From Pedobacter sp. PLR (GTDB taxonomy: Bacteria; Bacteroidota; Bacteroidia; Sphingobacteriales; Sphingobacteriaceae): a stretch of 64,000 bases of DNA. The position numbers and the translations under genes were made by a program. A model generated the notes under the pieces. The model ran no database searches. It was not told the origin of the DNA and saw only the letters and a program-made list of their open reading frames with translations. This document shows, piece by piece, positions 1 through 8,568 of the stretch. How positions within the stretch are numbered: position 1 is the stretch's first letter; each line of letters begins with the position of its first letter. The stretch spans positions 62,001 to 126,000 of the forward strand of contig NZ_JAPIVQ010000011.1 of NCBI RefSeq assembly GCF_026239675.1. Reading direction: 5' to 3'.

Positions 1-797
1 GCGTCAAAGTTAATTGGCGTCTCCATACCGATCAGGCAAAGCAACTGTAAAAGGTGATTCTGGATCATGTCTCTTAACGCACCAGCACTCTCATAGTAAC
101 CACCTCTTTCACCAACACCCAATTGCTCTGTTACAGAAATCTGTACATGGTCAATATAAGTACGGTTCCATAGCGGCTCTAAAAACGAGTTCGCGAAGCG
201 GAAAGCCATGATATTTTGAACCGTTTCCTTACCAAGGTAATGATCTATACGATAAATCTGTTTTTCGGTAAAGATGCCGGTAAGAATGGCATTCAGTTCT
301 CTTGCAGTTTCTAAATCTCTTCCAAAAGGTTTTTCAATTACGATTCTGCAATTGTCCTCATCACCTGCCAGTTCAAAATCAGAAAGGCATTTAGCGATTA
401 ATGGGAAAAGGTTAGGGGCTACAGCCAGGTAATAAAGAACCTGCGTAGTAGGGCCAAATTTCTCTTGAAAATTCTGGATATTAGCTTTTAAAACACCGAA
501 AGTTTCCGGAGCTTCCACATCTACAGGACTATAAGAAATATGTTCTGCAAATTTGCTCCACTTTTCTTCCTTCACCTTACCGGATCTAGAAAAGCTGTTT
601 ACACCGCCCATTAGTGTTTTTCTGAAGTCATCATCCGTAAGCTTCTTTCGGGCTGTACCAATAATCTCAAATTTTGAGGGCATAAAACCATCAGAATATA
701 GATTGTAAAGTGCAGGCGCAAGTTTGCGCAAATTTAAATCACCGGTACCACCAAAAATGACGATTATGGTTGGATTGACGTTGATGCTTGTTTTCAT
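1..797 (-). CDS. zwf: glucose-6-phosphate 1-dehydrogenase, C-terminal part outside window
   Basis: Oxidises glucose 6-phosphate to 6-phosphogluconolactone with NAD(P)+, the entry step of the oxidative pentose phosphate pathway in the cytosol. The reverse strand reads from ATG at 797 without a stop to the window edge (about 265 codons; the family is usually 480-510). The nucleotide-binding motif GGTGDL is at residues 16-21, and the G6PDH active-site signature RIDHYLGKE is at 183-191, with Asp185 and His186 in the expected places. It is the third gene of a leftward operon, 33 bp after gnd. The 3' end is missing only because the window ends. Confidence 0.97.
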   Translation of the reverse strand, partial: MKTSINVNPTIIVIFGGTGDLNLRKLAPALYNLYSDGFMPSKFEIIGTARKKLTDDDFRKTLMGGVNSFSRSGKVKEEKWSKFAEHISYSPVDVEAPETFGVLKANIQNFQEKFGPTTQVLYYLAVAPNLFPLIAKCLSDFELAGDEDNCRIVIEKPFGRDLETARELNAILTGIFTEKQIYRIDHYLGKETVQNIMAFRFANSFLEPLWNRTYIDHVQISVTEQLGVGERGGYYESAGALRDMIQNHLLQLLCLIGMETPINFD

Positions 798-830
798 TTG
801 TGAAATTGTTGTATTAGTTCACTGGGTTAT

Positions 831-2243
831 TTATAAGTTATTCTCGTTCCAGTTGGCATGGAAAATACCTTCGCTGTCTGTACGTTCAAAAGTATGCGCG
901 CCAAAAAAGTCTCTTTGCGCCTGTGTTAAATTCAACGGCGAATTTGCTGTTCTTAACGAGTCATAATAGGTAAGGGCAGAGGCGAAACAAGGTACTGCAA
1001 TACCATGGTTGATTGCCGTAACCACCACATTCCTGGTTCCCGGTAAAATATCTTTTAACTGTTTCTGGATACTTTCATCGGAGTATAAATGAGGAAGTTC
1101 AGGTTGTTTTTTATAGGCCTGATAAATATCTTCTAACAATACCGCTCTGATGATACATCCACCACGCCAGATCTGTGAGATCTCTTGCAGGTTCAGTTCA
1201 TATTTAAATTCTATAGAAGCTTGCGCTAATAAGTGTAAACCTTGTGCATAAGAAGTGATCATTGCAAAATAAAGTGCTTGCTCTAAATGCGCTTCAAACT
1301 CTTCCGTGTTCTCTACTTTTTGCGAAGGATGAGGCAAAGCCGCGCCCAGGGCAACACGTAAAGACTTGAACTTAGATAAATCTCTGGCACTTACTGACTC
1401 ATTAATTGTCGGAATCGGCAATTGTAAGTCCATAGAAACCTGAGAAGTCCATTTACCGGTACCTTTAGATTTCGCCTGATCTTTGATCACATCAATCAGG
1501 TAACCACCAGATTTCACATCTTTAACTTTGAAAATGTCTTTCGTCACTTCCAGTAAAAACGACTTCAATCTGCCGTTATTCCATTTGTCAAAAGTAGCAT
1601 AAATCTGCTCATTGTTATAACCAAGGCTGTTTTTTAACAAGTCATAAGTCTCGGCAAGGATTTGCATAACACTGTACTCAATACCGTTATGCACCATTTT
1701 CACGAAATGACCGGAAGCACCAGGGCCGATATAAGCCACACAAGGATCACCGTTTACTTTCGCAGAAACCGCCTCAAGAATCGGTTTAACCGCATTGTAA
1801 GCTGCTTTATCACCACCAGGCATCATACTTGGACCAAATCTTGCACCTTCTTCACCACCAGAAATACCCATGCCGAAGAAATGTAGACCCTGCGCTGCAA
1901 GTTCTTCTGCTCTTCTGCTTGTGTCTGTGAAATGAGAATTTCCACTATCAATGATCATATCACCTTTATCCAATAATGGAACAAGCTCTTGAATTACACT
2001 GTCTACAATTGCACCTGCTGGTACCAAAAGAACAATTCTTCTTGGCAATTCCAGACTTTGGATAAAGTCTTCCAGCACGGCAAAACCTTTCAATTGATGT
2101 GCTTTTCCGTCCTCTTCCAGCTTCTTTAACATGTCAGGACTCTTGTCATAACCGGTTACAGAATAGCCATTGTCGGCCATGTTAAGCAATAAATTGCGGC
2201 CCATCGTGCCCAGGCCAATCATTCCTAAAGTGTACTTGTTCAT
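831..2243 (-). CDS. gnd: 6-phosphogluconate dehydrogenase (decarboxylating)
   Basis: Converts 6-phosphogluconate to ribulose 5-phosphate and CO2, producing NAD(P)H in the cytosol. The protein has 470 residues, the normal family length. It starts with a Rossmann motif (GLGTMGRNLLLNMADNGY) and carries the substrate-binding stretch IGPGASGHFVKMVHNGIEY, which contains the catalytic Lys and the HNGIEY signature. The start codon overlaps the stop of the upstream ROK kinase by one base (TAATG), which implies translational coupling. zwf follows downstream, so the two oxidative dehydrogenases are co-expressed. Confidence 0.98.
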   Translation of the reverse strand: MNKYTLGMIGLGTMGRNLLLNMADNGYSVTGYDKSPDMLKKLEEDGKAHQLKGFAVLEDFIQSLELPRRIVLLVPAGAIVDSVIQELVPLLDKGDMIIDSGNSHFTDTSRRAEELAAQGLHFFGMGISGGEEGARFGPSMMPGGDKAAYNAVKPILEAVSAKVNGDPCVAYIGPGASGHFVKMVHNGIEYSVMQILAETYDLLKNSLGYNNEQIYATFDKWNNGRLKSFLLEVTKDIFKVKDVKSGGYLIDVIKDQAKSKGTGKWTSQVSMDLQLPIPTINESVSARDLSKFKSLRVALGAALPHPSQKVENTEEFEAHLEQALYFAMITSYAQGLHLLAQASIEFKYELNLQEISQIWRGGCIIRAVLLEDIYQAYKKQPELPHLYSDESIQKQLKDILPGTRNVVVTAINHGIAVPCFASALTYYDSLRTANSPLNLTQAQRDFFGAHTFERTDSEGIFHANWNENNL

Positions 2244-3049
2244 TATTTGTTGTTGATTTTAGGGTGAGTAGTAAATACATGAAATTTCTCTTCCAGGTCC
2301 CATAACTTAGCACCACCCTTGATTCCGTCTTTATTGGAAACCAGTTTGATGTTAGGGTCTAAAGTAAAAGTAATCTCTTTTGAATTGCCACCACCGATAT
2401 ATAGGGTGTCGTAATTAAATACGGTTTTATAAATTTCTATAATGCGCTGCAAACGCTCATTCCAATCCTTCCTGCCGACTTTATTAAAGGCCTTATCGCC
2501 GATATAATCATCGTAATCCTTGTTTTTGCTGATTGGGAAGTGTGCCAGTTCCAGGTGAGGAAGGAGGTCGCCATCGTATAACAGGGCAGTACCGAAACCG
2601 GTGCCCACTGTAAATACAATCTCAAAACCTTTTCCGGCTGCTATGCCTAAAGCTTGTTGATCGGCATCATTTACCATACGCACAGGTTTGCCAAAGGTAT
2701 TGCTGATCTGTTGAGCAAGATCTACGTTTTTCCATTTGTTCTTTGCCAGATTAGGCGCAGTCAATACCACACCACACTTCACATAACCAGGGAAACCAAT
2801 AGAAATTTTAACAAAAGACTGGTCCAGCTTCGAAGACAGCTCTTTGATACATTTGATCACCACCTCAGGGGTAGCGTTTTTTGGGGTAGGAACTTTTGTA
2901 TATTCAGAAAGGAGTTCCCCTTTAAGATCTAAAATACATGCCTTAATGCTGGTTCCACCGATATCAATGGATAAAATTTGACTGTTTTTCTCTGCTGCAG
3001 GCATGTGTAATTGATGTAAAAATAACCCGGGTGTATTAATAACACTCAA
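2243..3049 (-). CDS. ROK-family glucokinase, polyphosphate-glucokinase-like
   Basis: A sugar kinase of 268 residues, probably phosphorylating glucose to glucose 6-phosphate for the two dehydrogenases encoded next. The phosphate-binding motif DIGGTSIK lies near residue 30. A mid-region GTGFGTAL and the following LPHLEL segment resemble actinobacterial polyphosphate glucokinases (PPGK) rather than classical ROK kinases: no ROK zinc-binding cysteine cluster is visible. An alternative ATG at 3004 would remove a 15-residue N-terminal extension. It is first in the operon and overlaps gnd by one base. The phosphoryl donor (ATP or polyphosphate) cannot be decided from sequence. Confidence 0.85.
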   Translation of the reverse strand: MSVINTPGLFLHQLHMPAAEKNSQILSIDIGGTSIKACILDLKGELLSEYTKVPTPKNATPEVVIKCIKELSSKLDQSFVKISIGFPGYVKCGVVLTAPNLAKNKWKNVDLAQQISNTFGKPVRMVNDADQQALGIAAGKGFEIVFTVGTGFGTALLYDGDLLPHLELAHFPISKNKDYDDYIGDKAFNKVGRKDWNERLQRIIEIYKTVFNYDTLYIGGGNSKEITFTLDPNIKLVSNKDGIKGGAKLWDLEEKFHVFTTHPKINNK

Positions 3050-3109
3050 AATAACAAAAAATCGACCATTTAAAGATGCTAAACATCAATATAAAACAAT
3101 AAAAAAACA

Positions 3110-3415
3110 TTACCCTTGATTCAGGCCCTGCTGAATCTCTGTAAAAAGTAAGCCGCTTCCGCCTCCAAAGTGGTAGACCACAGGGGTTTCAGGCTTGATT
3201 TTCTTCAGATCGCCCTCAAGTTCCTTTTCAGCTTCCGGAGCCAGTCCTGCACCCAATAAAACGAGGTCAAAACTTCCGGCGCTAAAGCGGTTTACAGTTT
3301 CCTCCGCAGTAGCGGTTGCAGTAACTGTAAATTCTCCGCTTTTCTCTATCAAACGAGTCAGTGTTGCCAGGATACCCGGATGACAACACATGACCAATAT
3401 TTCTTTCTTTTTCAT
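3110..3415 (-). CDS. small degenerate receiver-like protein
   Basis: A 101-residue protein with the alternating beta/alpha pattern of a CheY-like receiver domain: hydrophobic beta-1 (EILVMCC), a central DLVLLGAGL strand, and PVVYHFG near the end. The acidic pocket usually found after beta-1 is Cys-Cys, and the phospho-acceptor Asp expected in the DLVLL-D segment is Gly. It therefore cannot be phosphorylated in the standard way and may act as a protein-binding module. It is 4 bp downstream of the pirin gene, so it could be the last gene of the quinone-defence operon. Function is not recognised. Confidence 0.6.
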   Translation of the reverse strand: MKKKEILVMCCHPGILATLTRLIEKSGEFTVTATATAEETVNRFSAGSFDLVLLGAGLAPEAEKELEGDLKKIKPETPVVYHFGGGSGLLFTEIQQGLNQG

Positions 3416-3419
3416 GGAT

Positions 3420-4136
3420 TTAGTAGTTCATAGGTACTTCCATCAACAATACTTCAGCTTCCGTTAAGGTCGTTATGTCCAGGGAATCGATTTCCCATAA
3501 CCCGAAACCATCACGTTCCTCTAAATCCTGACCGTTCACGCGGATAGATCCTTTGATCACAAAAACATAAATTCCGTCCGCTGCATTTTTCAAAGGATGA
3601 TCAATTTGCAATCCTGCCTCAAATTTTCCGATGTGAAACCAGGCATCCTGATAAATCCATACGCCGGCATCATCTTTATCGGGGGATAAGATCTGAATAA
3701 ACTGATTCGGCATCAAAGTGGTGTCATAACGTTCCTGCTGATACCTTGGCGTTACATTCCGTTGATTTGGAAAAAGCCAGATCTGTAAGAATTTCGCAGG
3801 AACCTGATCTTCCTTATTGTATTCCTGATGGTAGATTCCGGTTCCGGCACTCATCACCTGGACTTCTCCGGGTTCGATAACCGCCACATTGTGCATGCTA
3901 TCCTCGTGCTTTAAACCACCTTCCAATACAATGGAAATGATCTCCATATTGTCGTGAGGATGCTCACCAAATCCTGTTCCTCCATCTATAGCATCATCAT
4001 TTAATACCCTTAAGGCGCCAAACTGAATGCGTTCCGGATTGTAATTCCCTCCAAAACTGAAGGTCTGAAAACTCTTTAACCAGCCATGATCTGCAATGCT
4101 GCGGGTGTCGGCTTTATGTAATACGCTCTTTGCCAT
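3420..4136 (-). CDS. pirin family protein (YhaK-type bicupin)
   Basis: A 238-residue cytosolic cupin of the pirin family; members such as YhaK act in redox sensing or have quercetinase activity. The N-terminal cupin has the typical RIQFGALRVLNDDAIDGGTGFGEHPHDNMEIISIVLEG metal-binding region (HPHDNME around residues 58-64) and a later TGIYHQEYN motif with further ligands. The gene lies 10 bp after the esterase in the same direction and is probably the third gene of the dioxygenase-esterase-pirin operon. Family assignment is firm; the reaction is unknown. Confidence 0.92.
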   Translation of the reverse strand: MAKSVLHKADTRSIADHGWLKSFQTFSFGGNYNPERIQFGALRVLNDDAIDGGTGFGEHPHDNMEIISIVLEGGLKHEDSMHNVAVIEPGEVQVMSAGTGIYHQEYNKEDQVPAKFLQIWLFPNQRNVTPRYQQERYDTTLMPNQFIQILSPDKDDAGVWIYQDAWFHIGKFEAGLQIDHPLKNAADGIYVFVIKGSIRVNGQDLEERDGFGLWEIDSLDITTLTEAEVLLMEVPMNY

Positions 4137-4146
4137 AGTGCTATGT

Positions 4147-4770
4147 TTAAGTCAATTGAAAAACCAAAGTTCTGGCCAGTTCAATTTCTGCTTTACTAAT
4201 TGTGTGTGCTCTGCCTGGATAAATGTTAACGGTCACCTGAGCATTCATTTCTTCCAGTATTTTTTTACTTTCATTTACTCTGGATACCGGAACATGCGGA
4301 TCCGGATTACCAGTACTGATAAATACCGGCATCTGCTTAAAATCCCCCTGATAATGGTCTAATTGTTCACCAGGTAATCCACCTGTAAATGCAACCGCAC
4401 CTCCATACCTCGCTGCATTTCTACTGATGAACTCTAAAGTCAGACATGCACCTTGTGAAAACCCCACAAAGTAGATTTTGTTTTGAGGAATTCCTTGTGC
4501 CTCAATCTCTTCTGTCAACTCTTTAATAACCGCTAACGCACTGGATAGTGCCGGCTCGTTTTCTGAAACCGGGGCCATAAAACTATAGGGATACCAGCTG
4601 TGATTTGTTGCCTGAGGAGCAAATAACGCTGCATCATTCACCTGTAAATGTTGATTTAAGGAAATGATATCTGATGCTGATGCCCCGCGGCCATGTAAAA
4701 AGATGATCGCTTTATCTGCCGACCCAACAGGTAATCCGGCAGTAATGATGTTTTTTTTATGGATATACAT
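4147..4770 (-). CDS. carboxylesterase/phospholipase-family alpha/beta hydrolase (MhqD-like)
   Basis: A 207-residue alpha/beta hydrolase without a signal peptide. It shows the oxyanion-hole motif LHGRGAS, the nucleophile elbow GFSQGA (Ser105), an acid at Asp157 in GNPDPHVP, and the catalytic His189 in GRAHTIS, so the triad is complete. It sits 1 bp after the VOC dioxygenase and 10 bp before the pirin gene. In Bacillus subtilis, related dioxygenase/hydrolase pairs (MhqO/MhqD, MhqP and so on) handle hydroquinones and catechols. The same role here is an inference from context. Confidence 0.92.
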   Translation of the reverse strand: MYIHKKNIITAGLPVGSADKAIIFLHGRGASASDIISLNQHLQVNDAALFAPQATNHSWYPYSFMAPVSENEPALSSALAVIKELTEEIEAQGIPQNKIYFVGFSQGACLTLEFISRNAARYGGAVAFTGGLPGEQLDHYQGDFKQMPVFISTGNPDPHVPVSRVNESKKILEEMNAQVTVNIYPGRAHTISKAEIELARTLVFQLT

Positions 4771-4771
4771 T

Positions 4772-5707
4772 TTAATCTAGTTTTGGTAAAATACCTTCAA
4801 TGATGGTACGGTTGCTTTCATATTGAGCAGGTAGTTTCAAATGACTACCTAATTCTTCCAAAGGCTCATCGATAGTGAATCCCGGATTATCGGTGGCCAG
4901 TTCAAAAAGTACCCCTCCCGGTTCGCGGAAATACAGCGAATAGAAATAATTACGGTCGATTTTCTCCGTGATATTCAAGCCCAGTTTCACAATCTGATCT
5001 CTGAAATACATCAAAGTCGCCTCGTCTTTTACCCTGAATGCCACATGGTGTACAGAACCACCTGCCAGATGTCCAATGGTTTCACCTGGTGCTTCTACCA
5101 AATCAACAATTGCTGCATGAGCCACCGCATCTGTGATGAAACGGGAACGATTTACTTCTGTTGTCAATAAACGGTAACCTAATACACCCGTCAAAATTGC
5201 TGCCGTAGCCTCCATTTTATTGGTCGTAATGGTGATGTGATGAAAACCATGTGTAGCATGCGCTTTAGTTATAGCTGCGGTTTCCCATTGCGGCCTGCTG
5301 TCTGGCGTTTGTGCTTCCGTTAATTCGAACTTCAAGCCATCTGGATCTAAGAAGGTCAGGTATCTTTCTCCGAATTTCACTGCTGGTTTATTATAGATCA
5401 CATTGTTCTCCTCTAGTCTCTTTTGCCAGAAATCAAGACTGCCGGCTGGAACGCTATAACCAATTTCCGTTACCTGTCTGGTACCTCTGCGGCCAGCGCC
5501 AATTCCTTCCCATGGGAAGAAAGTTAAAATGCTGCCGGGATTGCCATGTTCATCACCATAATAAAAGTGATAGGTATTCGGATCATCAAAATTAACGGTT
5601 TTTTTAACCAACCTTAACCCCAATACCCTGGTATAAAAATCATAATTTTTCTTTGCATTGCCTGCGATTGCAGTAATGTGGTGGATACCTAAAATTTCAT
5701 TTTTCAT
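4772..5707 (-). CDS. ring-cleaving VOC-family dioxygenase (MhqO-like)
   Basis: A 311-residue protein built from two glyoxalase/VOC modules. The first starts LGIHHITAIAGNAKKNYDFY and contains KKTVNFDDPNTYHFYYGD; the second starts THGFHHITITTNKM. Both begin with HH pairs that supply a metal ligand, and GVLFELATD near the C-terminus supplies the acidic ligand. This is the arrangement of MhqA/MhqO/MhqE-type hydroquinone dioxygenases. It is the first gene of a leftward operon with an esterase and a pirin, preceded by a consensus -7 box and an inverted repeat. Confidence 0.93.
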   Translation of the reverse strand: MKNEILGIHHITAIAGNAKKNYDFYTRVLGLRLVKKTVNFDDPNTYHFYYGDEHGNPGSILTFFPWEGIGAGRRGTRQVTEIGYSVPAGSLDFWQKRLEENNVIYNKPAVKFGERYLTFLDPDGLKFELTEAQTPDSRPQWETAAITKAHATHGFHHITITTNKMEATAAILTGVLGYRLLTTEVNRSRFITDAVAHAAIVDLVEAPGETIGHLAGGSVHHVAFRVKDEATLMYFRDQIVKLGLNITEKIDRNYFYSLYFREPGGVLFELATDNPGFTIDEPLEELGSHLKLPAQYESNRTIIEGILPKLD

Positions 5708-5729
5708 AGCTCAATTATTAATTACACAA

Positions 5730-5737
5730 CAAATTTA
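5730..5737 (-). promoter_or_regulatory. -7 promoter element (TAAATTTG) of the VOC dioxygenase operon
   Basis: The reverse strand carries TAAATTTG, an exact match to the Bacteroidota TAnnTTTG -7 consensus, 22 bp upstream of the dioxygenase ATG. No convincing -33 TTTG is seen. An inverted repeat CTTAC-N6-GTAAG (5759-5774) lies just upstream, where a repressor or activator would act. Confidence 0.5.
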
Positions 5738-5758
5738 CGGACTGGGATTTCCCTGGCT

Positions 5759-5774
5759 CTTACCATATCGTAAG
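5759..5774. promoter_or_regulatory. candidate operator, inverted repeat CTTAC-N6-GTAAG
   Basis: A 16-bp inverted repeat with 5-bp arms and an ATAT centre lies 22 bp upstream of the -7 box of the dioxygenase operon, covering the -33 region. Its size and placement suit a dimeric winged-helix regulator of the MarR or HxlR type, which control comparable operons in Firmicutes. No such regulator is encoded next to it. Confidence 0.4.
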
Positions 5775-5892
5775 AAATACTTTTTTTGATTACTTTAGAA
5801 AAGGAAAAACATAAGCAGCGCATTAACGGTTATTTAATGTCATGAAAGTTTCATAACTCTTGAGGCGGATTCCTATTTTAAAGATTCCTCCC

Positions 5893-5900
5893 TAAGTTTG
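5893..5900 (+). promoter_or_regulatory. -7 promoter element (TAAGTTTG) of the hydroxylase gene
   Basis: TAAGTTTG matches the TAnnTTTG consensus exactly and ends 29 bp before the ATG at 5930. No clear -33 element is seen at the usual distance. Confidence 0.45.
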
Positions 5901-5929
5901 TCGCTTGCAAAAAAAGACAGTACGATACG

Positions 5930-6547
5930 ATGAAAAAGAATTTTATATCCAATTCTCCAGAATCAATACGGATGTTTAAGAGTCCGCTTTTAGAAGGTTT
6001 ATCGAAAATCCCTTATTTCGTGCCACTAATCGTGTACGTCCCTGTAATCTTATATTTCTGCTGGCAAGCGGTAGTGCTGAACAATGCCCTTACTGCAATT
6101 GGTCATATCTTATTCGGACTTTTCATCTGGACTTTAACTGAGTATGTGCTGCACCGTTTTGTGTTTCATTTTTATCCGAAATCCGAATGGGGCAGAAGGA
6201 TTCATTTTATCTTCCATGGCGTACACCATGATTATCCTAATGATGCCCAAAGGTTGGTGATGCCACCATCTGCCAGTATCCCCTTAGCTGCCGCTTTTTA
6301 CTTTTTATTCCGTGCGATATTTCCTGTAAATATGCTTGATGGTTTCTTTGCCGGATTTATCATGGGCTACCTGTTTTATGACATGACACATTATATGTTA
6401 CATCATGCTAAATTCAGCAACCCTTTCTGGAAAAAGTTAAAGCAACACCATATGTTGCACCATTACGATGATTCTACAAAAGGTTATGGCGTAACTTCCG
6501 ATATGTGGGACAAAGTATTTGGTTCTGAGCTTCCAAAACGCTCCTAA
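5930..6547 (+). CDS. fatty acid hydroxylase family membrane protein (FA2H/Scs7-like)
   Basis: A 205-residue integral membrane di-iron enzyme of the fatty acid hydroxylase/sterol desaturase superfamily. Hydrophobic segments lie at about 30-50, 55-72, 115-130 and 137-152. The histidine clusters that bind iron are complete: H75-x4-H80, H96-x2-HH (99-100), H154-x3-HH (158-159) and HH-x2-HH (173-178). The compact form resembles the catalytic part of fatty acid 2-hydroxylase. Sphingobacteriaceae make sphingolipids with 2-hydroxy acyl chains, so 2-hydroxylation of the ceramide acyl chain is a reasonable but unproven role. It stands alone, with its own -7 box and a hairpin after the stop. Confidence 0.88.
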   Translation: MKKNFISNSPESIRMFKSPLLEGLSKIPYFVPLIVYVPVILYFCWQAVVLNNALTAIGHILFGLFIWTLTEYVLHRFVFHFYPKSEWGRRIHFIFHGVHHDYPNDAQRLVMPPSASIPLAAAFYFLFRAIFPVNMLDGFFAGFIMGYLFYDMTHYMLHHAKFSNPFWKKLKQHHMLHHYDDSTKGYGVTSDMWDKVFGSELPKRS

Positions 6548-6556
6548 AGACCCTAA

Positions 6557-6582
6557 TGCCAAAAAAGCTTAACGTTTTGGCA
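6557..6582 (+). terminator. hairpin after the hydroxylase gene
   Basis: TGCCAAAA and TTTTGGCA form an 8-bp stem with a 10-nt loop, starting 9 bp after the stop codon. No long T-tract follows on the plus strand, so terminator function is only likely. Confidence 0.4.
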
Positions 6583-6671
6583 ATTAACACAAACTTTATA
6601 TTTCAAATTCCTGCGTTCTTTGAATTGGCCACCATCTTTTATACGGCTGAACCAAATTATAAACGCATATA

Positions 6672-8231
6672 ATGAAAACAAAAGTTTTAAGGGGCAAAGC
6701 AATGAGCAGCCTGATCGGCCTTGTTGCCTGTGGAATCCTTGCTGGTTTACCACAAGAATCAGTCGCACAAATTTTTACTGATAAGAATTATGTGAAGGTC
6801 AGTCCAAACGATACGGAAGCTGATATCATTAGAAAAGCAGCGAATGTAACGCCTTCTCCGAGACAACTGAGATGGCAACAATTGGAGCTCACCGCTTTTA
6901 TTCATTTTGGGATCAATACTTTCACCAATAAAGAGTGGGGAGATGGTACCGAAGATCCTAAGATTTTTAATCCTGAAAAACTGGATACCCGTCAATGGGT
7001 GAAAGTATGTAAAGATGCCGGTTTCAAACAGGTAATCTTAACAGCGAAACACCATGATGGTTTCTGCTTATGGCCAAGTAAATACACGGAACATTCTGTA
7101 AAAAATAGCCCATGGAAAGATGGTCAGGGTGATATCGTTAAAGAAATGGCTGCCGCCTGTAAAGAGTTTGGAATCGGTTTCGGAATTTACCTCTCCCCAT
7201 GGGATCGTAACTCCCCGTATTTCGGAAGCATGGAATACAACGATTATTTCATCAACCAGCTTACTGAACTCCTTACGCAGTATGGTCAGATCGATGAAGT
7301 ATGGTTTGATGGTGCCAATGGCGAAGGCCCAACCGGAAAAAAACAAGTCTATGAATATAACAGGTGGTATAACCTGATCCGTAAATTACAACCAAAAGCA
7401 ACGATTGCCGTTTCCGGACCGGATGTAAGGTGGGTAGGAACAGAAACAGGTTATGGCAGGGAAACAGAATGGAGTGTGGTTCCGGGAGATCAAATGATTC
7501 CGGAAGCCATTGCTGCAAACTCCCAGAAAGCAGATGGTTTTGCACCACGAGATATGATGGCTAACGACCTTGGCAGCAGAAAGGCGATTGCCAAAGCGAA
7601 AAGCCTGGTCTGGTACCCTGCGGAAATCGATGTGTCTATCCGTCCGGGATGGTTTCATCATCCGGCAGAAAATAATAAAGTGAAAACTCCTGAAAAATTA
7701 ATGGACATCTATTACAGCTCTGTTGGCCGTAACGGCGTGTTGCTGTTGAATATTCCACCAGATATAGAAGGACTGATCAATGAAAGTGATGTAAATGCAT
7801 TAAAAGGTTTCAAAAAACAACTCGATGAAACCTTTGCCAATAATGTATTGAAATTTGCCAAATTGAACGGAAGTAACGCTACGAAAACGGCCGCTTTATT
7901 TGATGGCAAAGACAGTTCTTACTGGAAAATGACGAGTAAAACTGAGCCATATGTGATGGAGTTTAAAATGGATAAACCTCAGAAATTTGATGTGTTGCTG
8001 TTGCAGGAAAATCTGGCAATAGGGCAAAGGGTAGAATCGTTTGTATTAGAATATAAAGAAGGAGATACCTGGAAAAAAATCATTGATGGAACAACGATAG
8101 GTTACAAACGTCTGCTGCGTTTCCCTGCGGTTACCGCTGAGGAAGTCAGATTACGAATTCTTTCTTCGAGATTGCAACCCGCAATTGCTGAAGTAGGGCT
8201 GTACCTGCGTCCGTCATCAACTGCTAAGTGA
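6672..8231 (+). CDS. secreted alpha-L-fucosidase, GH29
   Basis: A 519-residue glycoside hydrolase that removes alpha-linked fucose from glycans, probably in the periplasm. A signal peptide covers about residues 1-33 (ends QESVAQ). The GH29 barrel shows WQQLELTAFIHFGINTF, the substrate-binding TAKHHDGFCLWPS, and the nucleophile motif EVWFDGANGEG with Asp213. Residues from about 400 look like an F5/8 type C (discoidin) beta-sandwich. This short-barrel form with a C-terminal sandwich is common in Bacteroidota GH29. The next gene is a second secreted glycosidase, so they may act on the same glycan; no susCD pair is adjacent. Confidence 0.95.
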   Translation: MKTKVLRGKAMSSLIGLVACGILAGLPQESVAQIFTDKNYVKVSPNDTEADIIRKAANVTPSPRQLRWQQLELTAFIHFGINTFTNKEWGDGTEDPKIFNPEKLDTRQWVKVCKDAGFKQVILTAKHHDGFCLWPSKYTEHSVKNSPWKDGQGDIVKEMAAACKEFGIGFGIYLSPWDRNSPYFGSMEYNDYFINQLTELLTQYGQIDEVWFDGANGEGPTGKKQVYEYNRWYNLIRKLQPKATIAVSGPDVRWVGTETGYGRETEWSVVPGDQMIPEAIAANSQKADGFAPRDMMANDLGSRKAIAKAKSLVWYPAEIDVSIRPGWFHHPAENNKVKTPEKLMDIYYSSVGRNGVLLLNIPPDIEGLINESDVNALKGFKKQLDETFANNVLKFAKLNGSNATKTAALFDGKDSSYWKMTSKTEPYVMEFKMDKPQKFDVLLLQENLAIGQRVESFVLEYKEGDTWKKIIDGTTIGYKRLLRFPAVTAEEVRLRILSSRLQPAIAEVGLYLRPSSTAK

Positions 8232-8568
8232 TTTTAAAGGAGCATTATTGAAAAATTGAAGACCTTTTAATAAACGCAATATCCTTTTGAAAAGAGGGGT
8301 GTTCCGCTTATAGGTTATTATTTGTCTCTTGGGTTGGCGGGGCCTTGCTCCGGCCTTGTCCGGTACTTGCTCCGCTTTTGAAGGGCTTTGTGCCTTAGCA
8401 GCCCCTGATCAGGCTTTTGTCAGGTTTCCTGCAGCTTCGGGCAGTCCAGCAGTTGAATATAAGGTTTTTAGGAATTGCAGACGATTTTCAGGATAAGCCA
8501 GACACCTTTAGGAAAAACCGGCCATAAAGGATATTATATGAAACACAAAATAAACCAAAATAAACCAA
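8232..8568. other. 337-bp intergenic region with a GC-rich repeat patch
   Basis: No coding potential is seen. Between about 8330 and 8440 the sequence turns GC-rich and repetitive: CCTTGCTCCGG (8343-8353) and CCTTGTCCGG (8354-8363) are followed by a related ACTTGCTCCG, and there is a perfect palindrome CCTGATCAGG (8404-8413). This may be a REP-like interspersed element. Near 8546-8565 the 10-mer CAAAATAAAC occurs twice in tandem, directly in the translation initiation region of the next gene. Confidence 0.5.
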
